Shown: piece by piece, positions 1 through 11,385 of the stretch
Position numbering within the stretch: the first letter of the stretch is position 1
Layout: every line of letters begins with the position of its first letter
Assembly (NCBI GenBank): GCA_036345935.2
Contig: JADWOT020001562.1
Location: 620,001-684,000, forward strand
DNA from: Taenia hydatigena
Taxonomy: Eukaryota > Platyhelminthes > Cestoda > Cyclophyllidea > Taeniidae
Direction of reading: 5' to 3'
DNA length: 64,000 nt
The notes under the pieces: model-generated
Told to the model about the DNA's origin: nothing
Databases searched by the model: none
The model's input: the letters and a program-made list of their open reading frames with translations, nothing else
Translations under genes and position numbers: made by a program

Positions 1-1502
1 AAAAGGTGCCAATTATGGTGTTTACTAAAAGCTTTGCCAAATCGAGTTGCATCAATTTTTGTCCCTTTTTTGTTCTAGTCTAGTGCTTAGGTTCGTAAAC
101 AAGGTAAGAACAAGCAGATGGTAGATATGCATGCTTTTTTCTGCTACCATCTCATATGAGCAAACTGGGGGTAGCACGTGAGTGGGTAAGGGCCTGGTGA
201 TTACCAAAGGCAACAAAGTAACTCCAATCATGCTCAGGAGGATTGGATGAGGGCGAAAGTGGGGAGAATTAGGCTTAAGGAGGAAGCTACTAAATAGGCG
301 AAAAAGGTAATTTCTTTGGGTTACACACAGTCCCAGCACAACTTAATGGTCAGAAGCTCTATGACAACCAAATTGGGGGCACCACGCACTGTGGTAATAT
401 GAGACATATCAAGCAAGCAATTTTCTGAGAGACAATCAGGGCTTGTCTCCTCCTCGGGGAGCTGTGACATCGATTCAATCTGGAAGCTGTTCCAGTTGAC
501 ATCCATATCACCCGGAATGGTATTTTCCTAAAAATAGTTGGTCATAAGGCTGCCAAATTTCATGCATGCTGAGTAATGGCACCCTAGTAAGGTAAAGCCG
601 CACCATTTAGTACCTTTGCTCACCTGTAGGGATGCAAAACTTAACCCAAGAATCCTAGTTGGCTTTTAGTAAGCAGTTGAATAAAAGTTTATGACCATGA
701 TATAAGTATAGAGAGCAACAAAAAAAACATATAAAAAGCCGGAATTGTCTATTATATTGCCCCGATAGTTTATTCAACTCTCTCCTTCGAACGCGCTAAG
801 GTTAGATAAGAAGCTTCTCACCCCCTTTACTTCTGATAAAAAAATATCTTTCGCAATACTGCACTAATAAAAGAGCTGAATTCGGCAAATATTTACTCCA
901 CGTGGGTCAATGTTAGTTGATTTAGCTAAACGTCTAGTAAAAAAGCCGCAGAAAATGCGGGAGTGTACTTGAAAAAGTTAGGAGCTGACAAGACACTTAG
1001 CTAATATTAGCAAAATAGACTGTAGTCACAATCAATTGATAAGCTCACAAACATTTCAAACTCCTTGGTTTTTGCTTTACGAGTGGCTACGAGACTTTTC
1101 TGCGAATAAAAGGGTGGAATATACATCGTGGGCAGAGAGTAGACCGCGGATTCTGGCATTGATTAGAGACCAGTCCATCTAACGGAGGCAGCATGACCTT
1201 TTAAGTGGCTTCTTAGGGTGTAACGCTACTACGTTTATTTGAAACAAAATTGGACAAAATATCTATGTAAACTTGACAGAAAAGTAGTCGATTCAAGAAT
1301 TTAGTGTTTTTACTTACAAAGATTTTTAATAGTTTTGCATTCGAATCCTAAAACGCAATTTTGAAGGACATTTGGTTGCTTTTTGCTATTTATTTGTCAC
1401 TTTGAGGTTTGTTTGAATCGTTAGGCGTATTACCGATTTTTTGACGTACTTTGGCGGGGCTGAGCTCTGTTTATTATTATTGTTTATGACTGTTCTATAA
1501 CT
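1..1502. other. Non-coding stretch upstream of the BROX-like gene
   Basis: AT-rich sequence with frequent stops in every frame and no ORF that looks like an exon. It must hold the 5' UTR and promoter of the gene that starts at 1503, but I see no TATA box or other element I can defend. Confidence 0.5.
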
Positions 1503-4500
1503 ATGTCTCAGTGGTTCCACAGAAATCCATACAAAGCCTCCGGCCGTCCAAATTTTGACTTGGGTCCAGTTGCTACCAATATTCCCGCACGAATGGTCTG
1601 CAGGTACGGTCATTCGCCGATCACCTCATTACCTTTTTTACAGTCAAATGAAGGAACGACGTCAGACGCTAATTAAAATGTTTGAGGAACTTGGAAATTC
1701 CCGAGAGGCAATGATAGAGGCGACAAACCAGTACATATCCCTCCTCATGGGTCTCGTTACGGCACCTGATTCGGACAACGATTTGGACTTTGACGATGAT
1801 GAAGGTGATGACGATGATAGCAGCGACTCAGAAACCCCTGAACCCGGTGCTAGTGACGTCACTGAAAAAACCAAGAAGGATAAAGAGGAGAATAAGAAAA
1901 AGGAGAAAAAGTCTAAGAAGCTTAAAGCATCTGAATCAGATCAGAAAAAATTTTATTCACTACGGCGCCTTATTCTGTTTACTTGGACAAATTCACTTGA
2001 CATTAAACACAAAGCTCCAATGTTGGTTTTTATTTGTGACCATAGCTTTATTGTTGCTAGAACCCTACGCGATGCTAACTTTGAACTAATTTGTATTCTC
2101 TTCAATTTGGCTCTTTGGTTCTCCAAACACGCTGCCAAGATCGCGTCGAACAGCAAGTAGCTACATTTTACTTATCAGCCCAACATTATTTCATTGACAG
2201 CATTGAAATGGAGCAAGCTGTAGAAGTATACAAATCCTTACGAAATGCTGCTGGGTTGTTTGAACACATTAAGAAAGAGCTCTTGAGCCGAATGAAAGGT
2301 AAAGTGGAAAGTGGATCAGACTTAGACCCCTGTGTTCTCGAGGTCTATATCTTACAGAGTCTGGCAGAGGCACAAGAAGGTAATGGTTTTGCCCTCTGTT
2401 TAATGTTCTCTAGTCACTATTGCTCGTGCTATGGAGTTGAAGCATGATCCCGGAATTATTGCGCCATTAGCATGTGAAACTGCAACTTTGTACGAAAAGT
2501 GTAGTAAGTTTTGTGCAAATGTCATCTTTCTCGTTTGGACACCGAGAATCACATAATTAGGACGGTCTGGGGCTTCCACTTTTTGCCGTTTTGGAGTGCT
2601 TTGTTGCAGTATGACTTCTCTGCTGTTTTCAGGAAAGTCCACTTGCTAGTCATATAGTCGAATGACCGTCCTTTTTGCCATCTGTACTACAGGGCTTGGA
2701 CTGCAAAATATTCCCGAGTCGCTGGTTGGAAAATGGCGGGCCTATTGCATCTTCAAAACAGCCTGTTTTCGCGCCTATGTAAGTTGTTGTTTTAACCTGA
2801 CTCTATTCACTTTCCTTTCTTCCTCCTCTATAAGCCTATCACCATAGCAACTCATCTGTTTCTGTGTCTATGACAAATGAGCCAATGAGGCTAGGGGTGT
2901 AGTTACTTTTCTCTGTCTGACGTTGACACTTCTCCAGTGACGTTTTAATCAATAGGCAGCTGTGCGATGTGTTTCGCCACCTTTCGTCTGCACTGATGTT
3001 TACCAAAGTGGGGCGAGGTTCTGTTCTTGTGCGTAGGCCTGTAATGCCATCAAGATGTGTAGGTGATGTTAAAGTTAACCGAGAACAAAAGGCCTGCATA
3101 ATAGTGTGAGTGTTTAATTCGATTTTGCTTGTGTATGTGCCACGAGTCGGAAAAGACTTTACCGGCATCTACAAGTATGGGTGCTCCAAAACACCATGTC
3201 CTTCCCAGTGACTTCGTAAAATAACTTAAAGTAGTTTATTCAACGTGCTAATCTTTTTGGCTGTGGGATTCTTCTGGTGAAGAATCGAAAGTTAATTCAT
3301 GATGTATTCTCGCCTTTTCTAGGCGTCTCTGTCTAAATCTATTCAAGATTCCAGTCCTTTGTTGGCAATTCTTTAGCAGTCTTTGGTTGATATTACGGTG
3401 GCCGTAGATTAGAGTCAGCATAGTGCTAATTTGGTCGCCTGAAGTGTTTTTTTAACTCTCCTATGGTTCTCAACTTAAGCGGTCTATCCTTTTGTAAATG
3501 CCCGAATTTAGGGTGATTCGACCCTTTATCAAATTTCTCTACCCTGTTTCGAATTGGTCTTCACATTTCATTTCTCCTCACCTTCCAGATATTTGAGCTT
3601 TCTCATTTCCACCATCTGGAATTGTTGCTAACCCTACCAAGGGTTCTCTTATAAATTAGAATGATTCTATGCTTTCCCGTCTTCGAATGAAGCTCCATGC
3701 ATACCTAATTGGCCCCGATTTTTTAAGTATCTGAAGGTCGATGACACTCCTGGCGACTTGATTGCTCAAAGAATCATCTTTGAGTTTTTAGTGCGGTAGT
3801 TATTAGCAATTCTGTATTACATTGCTGAAAAGTTCCACTGAAAAATGGAACTGAATCATGCCAAGATGGCAGCAACATTTGGTCATTTGAGAATTCAAAC
3901 AGTTTTAACAAGGATTCTATGCAAACCTCTTGTTTGGGAGACGGTTTTTTTCACGTTCGGGATTCATGAAAGTCAATTAATCTTTTAATTATTCTTCTGC
4001 GATCTCAACTGCTCATCGATGTCGCGTTTCATTTCAGGCGCACTGCTTCTACTCCGAAAGTGAGCTGAAAGCCGATCGCTGCAGTATGGCTATAGCTTCT
4101 GCCCAGGAGGCTCTCAAATGTGAGTGTTTGCTTTTCTCCCTCTTCACCTCAAACTCCCCCGCTAGACTGCACACAGGCACAGAACGCTGCCAAGGTGTAC
4201 CGCTCTGGCTCGGGTGCCGAGTTCTGCTTCATCCGCCGTCTGCAGCCGTACGCTCAACGCACTCTCACCAAAGCGCAAACTGAGAATGCTATGATGTGGG
4301 TCTACTCACAAGTATTAAGTAGGCTTGATAATCCATTTGTTCATGTCTGAAGCTGGCTTTATTTTGGGCGCCCATCAAGACCTGGAAGTTGATCGCATAA
4401 GTTGTGGGGGTGAGGAAGATCTCCCATTAAAATAAGTATCATTACATTCAATAATCGTTATCTTCTGAGCGTCATTCCCAGCATTCTCCGTAACAAGCAC

Positions 4501-5147
4501 TTGTTATGTTAGGGCCCGGTGCCAGTTTAATTGACAAGTATTGGCAGAGGCGGAACATTGTTACACAACAAGCGTATTTCCTACGGCAGTCGCTATTCAC
4601 AAGAACATTTGCTACACGAACATGATTTTGATTCGTTAAGCCTAGATCCCACTCAAATGATAATTTGGTAGGAATGTGCTTACATTTTTATCATTGTCGG
4701 AATCCTTTCAGCTACCACCAGAAGGCGCTAGCCACTATGCCACAGCTGCAGTTGAAGGCGAGCTTTGGCATCGCCACACCGGAACTGCCCCAGGGCTTGA
4801 ATTTTAACGTCGATGGTTCGTGGCAAGAGGCGATGCCTGGGTTTGATCCCTCGAAGGTGGCAAAGTGGATGACGCAGAAGGATGTACGTGTTGTGATAAT
4901 TTTCTCCACTCTTATTCCTTTCTTTGTTCATTGTTTTACAACAATTGAATCTGTGTCCGTCCATTCCACATCCACAAGTCATTCTTTTGTTTATCCCTCG
5001 TGAACCGATGCGTTCACTTACTCGGTATTCTTATTCCAGTATCACTCGAATCAGAAGGAGGCAGAAAAGTTACGCTCGATTCCCGAGGTCCCCATCTATC
5101 ACGGCGACAAGGATCCCAATAATGCGAGCGGATGCGTTTTGTCGTGA
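1503..5147 (+). CDS. BROX: BROX-like Bro1-domain protein with C-terminal CaaX box (10 exons, 473 aa)
   Basis: Exons: 1503-1603, 1644-2021, 2061-2156, 2201-2379, 2414-2503, 2693-2778, 4038-4119, 4166-4295, 4712-4883, 5040-5147. All introns are GT-AG and phases agree. The start [12 protein letters not shown] resembles human BROX MTHWFHRNPLKA. Further matches are [20 protein letters not shown] (BROX [20 protein letters not shown]), [18 protein letters not shown], and [20 protein letters not shown] before the last exons. The protein ends CVLS, a CaaX box in the same place as the CYIS of human BROX, so farnesylation is expected. In animals BROX is a Bro1-domain protein that binds ESCRT-III CHMP4 and acts at the nuclear envelope. 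Oddity: a charged insert (about residues 74-135, Asp/Glu-rich then Lys-rich) makes it longer than the 411-aa human protein. The intron at 2022-2060 is 39 nt and stop-free, so this junction is less certain than the others. Confidence 0.9.
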
Positions 5148-5188
5148 ACAGGAGCGGCGGTGTTGCCGGGGGGATTAGTAAGCTGAAT

Positions 5189-5210
5189 CACACACACACA
5201 CACACACACA
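5189..5210. repeat. (CA)11 microsatellite
   Basis: Uninterrupted CA dinucleotides about 40 bases after the BROX stop codon, probably inside its 3' UTR. Confidence 0.9.
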
Positions 5211-5633
5211 TTATCTTACCCCTACTTGTGACTGTGATTACTACCTGAGCCTCTTTTTGGTCGCACCCATTTTTTTTTCTATTTGATAAATAAGTATTAA
5301 AAATGAGTGGCTTTGTGGAGCTCTTCTTTGGCGGATAATGCTATTCGTCCCACTCTCTGTCCACCTGAAAGGGCCTGTAAATAGTATTCATGTATCTGTA
5401 AGTTCGCTAGTTGCTCTTTTATGTCAGGAGCAATTAGCCTTGGTTTCGCGTTACAATTTCTTGCTTTATTTAAGTAGACCATGCTTCAATCACTCACGCG
5501 TCCGTGACATGGTTCTCGAAGGATTATCAGCCACCCCAGATCAAATGCAGCATTATCTTTTGTAGGACTTATTTATGCCACTCAGGGTGTGTTAAACGTA
5601 TGATCGTATGAACTGACATACGTAATCAGACAT

Positions 5634-5639
5634 AATAAA
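5634..5639 (+). other. Candidate polyadenylation signal of the BROX-like gene
   Basis: AATAAA lies about 490 bases after the stop codon. It is the first perfect hexamer I noticed downstream. Use is inferred from position only. Confidence 0.35.
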
Positions 5640-7030
5640 TTGGTGAAAAGTGTGTGATACATTACTTATGCCGAGGGAATCTGCGCGTCACAGATGTGTG
5701 ACGCTGGTAGAGAACGTGTAAAGGCCAAAAAATCCACTTGTTAAACTCTCTATGACAATCGTTCATTGCATATTTAAGTGAATGTTGACGTTGGTTATTA
5801 TTTTTGGCATTTAGGAAAAGAAGAATGCTGTCTCAATCAAGACGTCCCTATTTTAATCTACCTTTTGCTCATATAAACTAGGTGATTTTTAGAGTCGCAT
5901 TTAAACGTCCAAAATACTCCAACTTCTTGAAACTCTACCTTTTTCTGTGATGTACTTTCCGAAGGAAGATGTGCATTCCCCGTAGTGATGCTTGACTAAA
6001 TTCTTTACAAAACCCACTTAAGTGTCAGGACGGAAGCATCGAATCTCGTGTTGCTCCTCCGCCAGCAGTTGGTGAAGCGACCACCTGACACCTGCACTTT
6101 ACTGTTGTGAATCAGGGCATGGGCAGGGGCGAATACAGCATCCACATTCAACATTCCTGCCAACGCACTGTAAATGGATATTCAGAACGTACGGTTTCCA
6201 CCGCGCTTTTAGAGTCGCTTTTGATCTCCTCGATTCTGTGAAGCAAGAACTTTCTTGGCTTAATGAACTCCTATTTAAATAGGAATGTGTTTATGCTCCT
6301 AATGTGGGTAGGTTGTCTAGAAATTGCTTAATAGTGGGATTCTGTTTTGCTTTGATGTCATATCCTGGTTTTGAAGGCACTACAAGGTGATAGTCAGGCG
6401 ATCCGACGAGTTGTTATGCAACAGACCTGTTGCTGGTTTTGTTGTCCGTCTGACTTTGTATGCGGTTTCGACCACCATTTTGCTGGTGCAGCGTGGCACT
6501 CATGTTGTTCCTGCTGGTTAGCTCGTCGTCCACTCTGCATGTTACAACGCATCCACGGAGGACTTGGATGCTGTGACAGTAGCAATTCCAAGTAAATCCA
6601 ATCCAAGCAGGCAACACTCTGATTTTGTGGGAAAAAGTTTGGAAGTCTCAATAATGCACTAGATGTACTACTTATTGGAAGACTGACCCCACGGACTTCC
6701 AACTCGGAGGTTTCGATGCCCGTAACAGTTTATCAGCTTACCTTCAAACATCTTCCAAGGCGAAGGATAGATGGAACGTCCATTGTGTAATCTATTGAGG
6801 TGCACTTGTAGCTTCCTCTTCATCCTCCGCGTACTCATTAGCGTTTTCGGAGCGATGTAGCGTGAGAATGCTTCAGTTGATGGGAATATTTTCCTTTGAA
6901 GTGGACAAATTAAAGTTGCTTTTGTAGGTAGGCTCCATCCATTCTAGACGAATAAAAAAAACCGTTGATTTGGTGACTAGGTTATTCTTCGTTGTCACTA
7001 TTAATTAAGTAATCCCATATTATAATGGTT
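5640..7030. other. Intergenic, no feature recognised
   Basis: No exon-like ORF. A few short reading frames at 6371-6702 overlap on both strands and have no recognisable content. Confidence 0.4.
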
Positions 7031-7297
7031 TGCTTGTTCAACCTTTCGTTTCGGTTTCGCGGACACTGACATCTCCATCTTTGTACTTTCACTGGACGGC
7101 CCAACCTCCCGGGCATGCCAGCAGCCCCTCCAAAGCCCTTCTGTACGTTCCTTAGGCCTCCGTCATTGAACCTCCACCGCGCTGCTTCGTCTTCAGTTCC
7201 TGTCGGTAGCCTCATGCCCTTCTGCAGGTCAGTAGTACCTATTCTACCCGAGTGTTACGTCTCCTTTCACCTTCAAGAAAGTCTCGCGGCGCTACAC
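7031..7297 (+). repeat. Dispersed element, 3' module (A), forward copy
   Basis: Has the ordered blocks of module A: a TGTTTGACTC-like head, a 'cggtttcgcggacact' block, 'tctttgtactttcactgga', a 'cccagcagcccct'-like block, and the 'cccgagtgttacgtctccttt' block ending in 'gtctcgcggcgctac'. The same blocks recur at 24215, 39695, 51105, 57630 and 60975, and in reverse complement at 35855 and 50283. Confidence 0.65.
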
Positions 7298-8334
7298 ACA
7301 TACTTTTAATCATGATTCATGTTAAAACCACTTCCAAACGTTTTCCCAAATTCCTCTACCATTCTAAAGCCGTACTTTCACCAACTGTCGAAAAATATTC
7401 GTGTGGTGAGATTCTGTTAGGTAGACAGTGAATTTTTTGGGTTGACAGTCCAGGGAAAAATCGGCCTTACAACTGATTTGATACGACTGTGCGGGCGTGG
7501 GTGCACGTGGAGTGCATCGGTTGCTATTTAAGGCAAAAAGTAATCCCCCCTATCATTGGTAAAAAAAAAATCTTGAACTCATTTTTAGGACCGAGTCCAC
7601 GTACATTGGGCAAACACTGTGAAAGGCTATTTAAAATGCATTACTTGACCTTAATTCCACCTCTTCAACCGGCTGGATGCAGTTTTCTGGGAACTCTTAT
7701 TAATTGCGTGCATACCACACTGCCCACCATTAAAGCGCTCCAGGCACCTCACAGGAGGGCTATAAATAAGGCAATCCAAGAGGTTCAAACTGGGGAGTCT
7801 AAAAATTGACAAGATCACTAAAATTTTATTCTTTCACTCCCAAGGCGTAGAGGCTGTAGTCAGAGCGAGTTCTTGCTTAAATGTCAATTCTTTCAGGTCG
7901 TAAAAACTCGGCCTTTGGATTGTTCCCTAGTCAACTGACTGCTGATGATAAATGGATCTTGTATTTCAAGGTTTGTTGAACGGGCAATCGTACCATTTGT
8001 GTAGCGTGCCGAGACCTTTCCTAGAGGCAAAAGAAGACATAATACTTGGACTGTCCGGTGGAGTCCCTAAGTGGTCCTTTGCCAGAACTGGAGCTAAACA
8101 TCCAACGTCTTTTATAGTTTCTCTCCTCTTCTAAGCGCCCTCCTCGACCCCCTCTCTGTCACCCCTTCATGTTAGCCGCCGCAACGTAATCGGTGCTATA
8201 ATGGAAGTCAACTGTCGACCTTCCATCCAACTGAGGCAATGGAATGCGCTAATTAGCACGTGCGTCCATCGCTAGTTGTAGGGCGGTCTTTGAAATAGCT
8301 TCCTGGGGTCTGGATTTCTCGTCATTTTCTCCTT
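7298..8334. other. Intergenic, no feature recognised
   Basis: Contains an open frame at 7489-7809 (about 106 codons, + strand). It has no recognisable motif and no convincing splice context, so I do not call it a gene. Confidence 0.4.
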
Positions 8335-8410
8335 CCAACTTTGTTCTCCCTTCAATGCTGCCTGGGTCCTATTCAGCTGGAAGAGAGGTGGATGAGGTGT
8401 TGTGCGTTTG
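8335..8410 (-). repeat. Dispersed element, 5' module (B), reverse fragment
   Basis: The block 'ttcaatgctgcctgggtcc' followed by 'agctggaagagaggtgg' is the reverse complement of the block 'cctccacctctctaccag...taggacccagacag' seen in the forward copy at 15390-15440. The same reverse block recurs at 13815, 36340 and 38925. Confidence 0.55.
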
Positions 8411-8669
8411 CTTCATCGTCATCAATACCAGTAAACAGCTCTGTTACCACCTTTTCAGATAGTTTACGGCCAACGTTGCCTCGGTTGTTAATAGTTTTCC
8501 TGGAGCAGTTGTCGAAGGTGAACTTCATTCTCGACCTTTCTGTTAGATGTCATCACAGATTCTTCCATCTTCAGTACATACCCTGCTTCCATCAAGTTAG
8601 GGTTAAGCACTTAGGAACCGAAACCAAAGTAAGTGGTCCTTGGGAGTGGGTTCGCTTTCTGATCTCCCT

Positions 8670-8790
8670 CCCTCCAAGACTTCTCTAACACTTGGACAGA
8701 ACATGTATTGTCGGCATTTAGTAGGGCTTGGGGCTGCTGGTCTGGTTCTGACGTAAGACCGACTGGCGGGGGTGCCAATGACAGTGCTCC
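8670..8790 (-). repeat. Dispersed element, module A, diverged reverse fragment
   Basis: The order 'caagacttctct', 'gaacatgtattgtcgg', 'agggcttggggctgctgg', 'gactggcggggg' matches reverse module A copies at 50283 and 54530, with clear divergence. Confidence 0.4.
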
Positions 8791-10919
8791 TAGGAGGTCC
8801 GCTGAGTACACAATTAACCCACCTACATTCTTCGAAGGCTCACACCATTTCATCTTCTGTCCCATTTTCATCCTCCACATTTCCTCCTTGGCTTGGATTC
8901 TCACTCTTGGTGAGGATCGTAGCATGTAGTGATCAGTACCAAGAAACCCCCGAACAATTTGAGCTTAGGAGTTTGGATGTAGATGTCCGGATTGATCTTA
9001 AGACCCAATTTGGGAACACTGAATTGACATGGCACGACTTCCACTGACTTAATTCCCTCAGCCAGTTGGATAATCTCGGTCAGACTTTTCACTGACGTTG
9101 TAATAGCACTAGTTACAGCTGTCTTCAAGCAGAAGGTGCCGCCTCGAAATGCTAGATTTTCTGTTAACCCTCTTGATACAGCATCGAGGGTCCAAGTTTT
9201 AAGCAAACCAGGGTCCTCATGTTTACGGGCATACTTGATAAGGCATTCTGCTTTGCATACGATTACAATACGCCTTTCGGGCCGGTGACCTTGAGAGGTG
9301 TCTTTGAACGAGCCACACAAATGTGTGCTCCCTGACCAGCGTATGTGTGTAGGCAGGAGAAAAACTCCCGCCTCTCTATACATGCTTCTTTAACCGTGTG
9401 GAAGCATGTCATGTTGTAACTTTTTAGTGGCTACAACTAAAATATCGCATCAAGACATCCAAGTGAATGCACCTAGGCAAAAAGAGGTAAACAAAAATGT
9501 TTTAGCTCTATGGCCGGGTTCAATTTGATGTACACAGCTGGCGCCATTGAGATGTGTGGATCCACTTCCTTCCCCACATGTGGTCTCGGTTAAGCCGCCA
9601 TTACTGTTAATGAAGTTTGCATTCCAGCTTCCTGCAGTTGATGTGGTGTGACCATGTAAGGCCTGTGAATGGTGTAACTACAAATTGTGTTTTGGCAAAC
9701 GTACGAAGTACTACAATTGGAAAAATTGTGCAATTTATTGTGGCGATTTCAATGCACGTATTTTATTTTTGGTGGAATGAATAGTCTGAAGGAGAAATAA
9801 ATGATGTTCATGCATGTAGCCAAGGCTAAACTGGAGGCTAGTCTTAATGGAGGCAATATCTCGTCGTCTAGGATGAAATTTTTAACTATCACGAGAGGGT
9901 CTGGTTTGCAGGCTTTGGAGAGTCAATCCAAGGGCAAGATTGGATGGCATTAAGGGGATGGTAATAAATTTGGGGAGAGATGAAATTGACACTAAAACCT
10001 CCGAGACGATGTTGTGTTTCAGTGCTTTTCAAGCCCCATCCCCTCCCCAATCAGGTAAGTTCACAGTCCCGTTTGACTTTGTTAGGACTGCCTCTAGCAA
10101 GCCCTTGAGACGGATCATTCAGCGCCTGATCAGCATGTTGGACGGCTGGTGAGGTCTGTCGGGAACTGATAGGCCGAGGCGGTTGTGAATGGCTGCTCTT
10201 GGTTGGGGAGTCGGACCCTTTGCTACCGCAAGAGCGGGTTGATGGCAGGAGGCGGAGAAATTGCTCTCCTGTCCCCGTGTTGACACGGTAACCGTAAGTG
10301 TGCGTCATTCGTGTAAACAGTGACAAAGTAAAAGCGTCGGTAGAATGGATTTGACCTGAATGCAGTGGTATTGCCTTCTGAAGATGCTTAACTTCAATGG
10401 AATTTTGTTATAGCATTCCTTTCACGCATATTTCATTCGTGTGCAGAGTCAAGAAATTCTTTTTTTCTTTCCATCTTTCTTTTGCCAGCTTTCTAACAAA
10501 GAGGAATGCTCTTTTGGGGGGATGAAAGATAATCTGATTATGTCACATTTTTGGGCCTGAAATGACCGGTATAGTAGGAGAGATGCTTTCAGATCCGCTA
10601 TACTTCAGAGTGTCCACCAAATTCCTCCCTTGGAGACTTCTAACACTGATGAAGTCGCAATCTAGCTCCTAATGCACATGTCGTCCTCGAAGTTGTTTAA
10701 ACAATAACGCAGTTGTGTGAAATATCCGGTCTGTTTACCAATTTTGCAGTTTTTATTGCCGAAGTTGAGTTAATCCGTCTCCCCCCCCTCCTCCCTCCGG
10801 TCGGTGTTTTTTTTGAACATCTGTCTCGCGTTCAAGTTGAAGTGATTAAATGAATAAACACAAGGTGATGTATTTACTTTAGACACCTAGAGGGAGGGTT
10901 GACATTGGTGAAGGAACCC
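8791..10919. other. Intergenic, one unexplained reverse-strand open frame
   Basis: The only notable content is a 160-codon open frame on the - strand at 8901-9383. I cannot assign it to a family. The rest is AT-rich sequence without exon-like frames. Confidence 0.35.
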
Positions 10920-11385
10920 TGAACAGCGAAGGTGAGGCACGAGGAATAGGTCGACGATGGACGTGATTCATCTAGGAGAAGTTTGTTATGGAGCTGTCCA
11001 CGGTAGCCGAATGTGAACCCACACGACCTTCTTCACCTCTAATAGCTGGATGGGACAAGGAGCATATGCAGGACTTTGTCTTCACGAAACTATTTCAAGT
11101 CCCATTCTTAGATTGGCCATCGCGGTGCCCCCTCCTCCAACACAGGCCCTAGCTCCAGGTTTATTAGACCCACCAAGAGGGATTAGTGACATTGAGGTCA
11201 AACATCCTCCCAGGTGGACGCAAATTTTATGACTGGGTGTTTATCTCACAGCATCGACATAGCTTTCAGGCGAGGTTGTGTTTATCCATCTCATCGATTT
11301 GATTGCGCGGGGTCTTGAGGCCCCCTTCTGTACTTCCGTTGGAGGGGTATGACATCTGGGTCATATCGGTAGCCCCTCTATCCAG
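10920..11385 (+). repeat. Dispersed element, degenerate forward copy (B then A)
   Basis: Starts with a 'ggagctgtccacggtagccg' block comparable to 'ggagctgtctacactagctg' at 23797. It ends (11270-11385) with module A blocks 'ttctgtacttccgttgga', 'gacatctgggtcatatcgg' and 'tagcccctct'. The middle is heavily diverged, so the joining of the two ends is inferred. Confidence 0.4.

Noticed and set aside
1852..1863. Palindrome AGTGACGTCACT containing a CRE-like TGACGTCA
   Set aside because: It lies inside coding exon 2 of the BROX-like gene and is a likely coincidence. Nothing links it to regulation.
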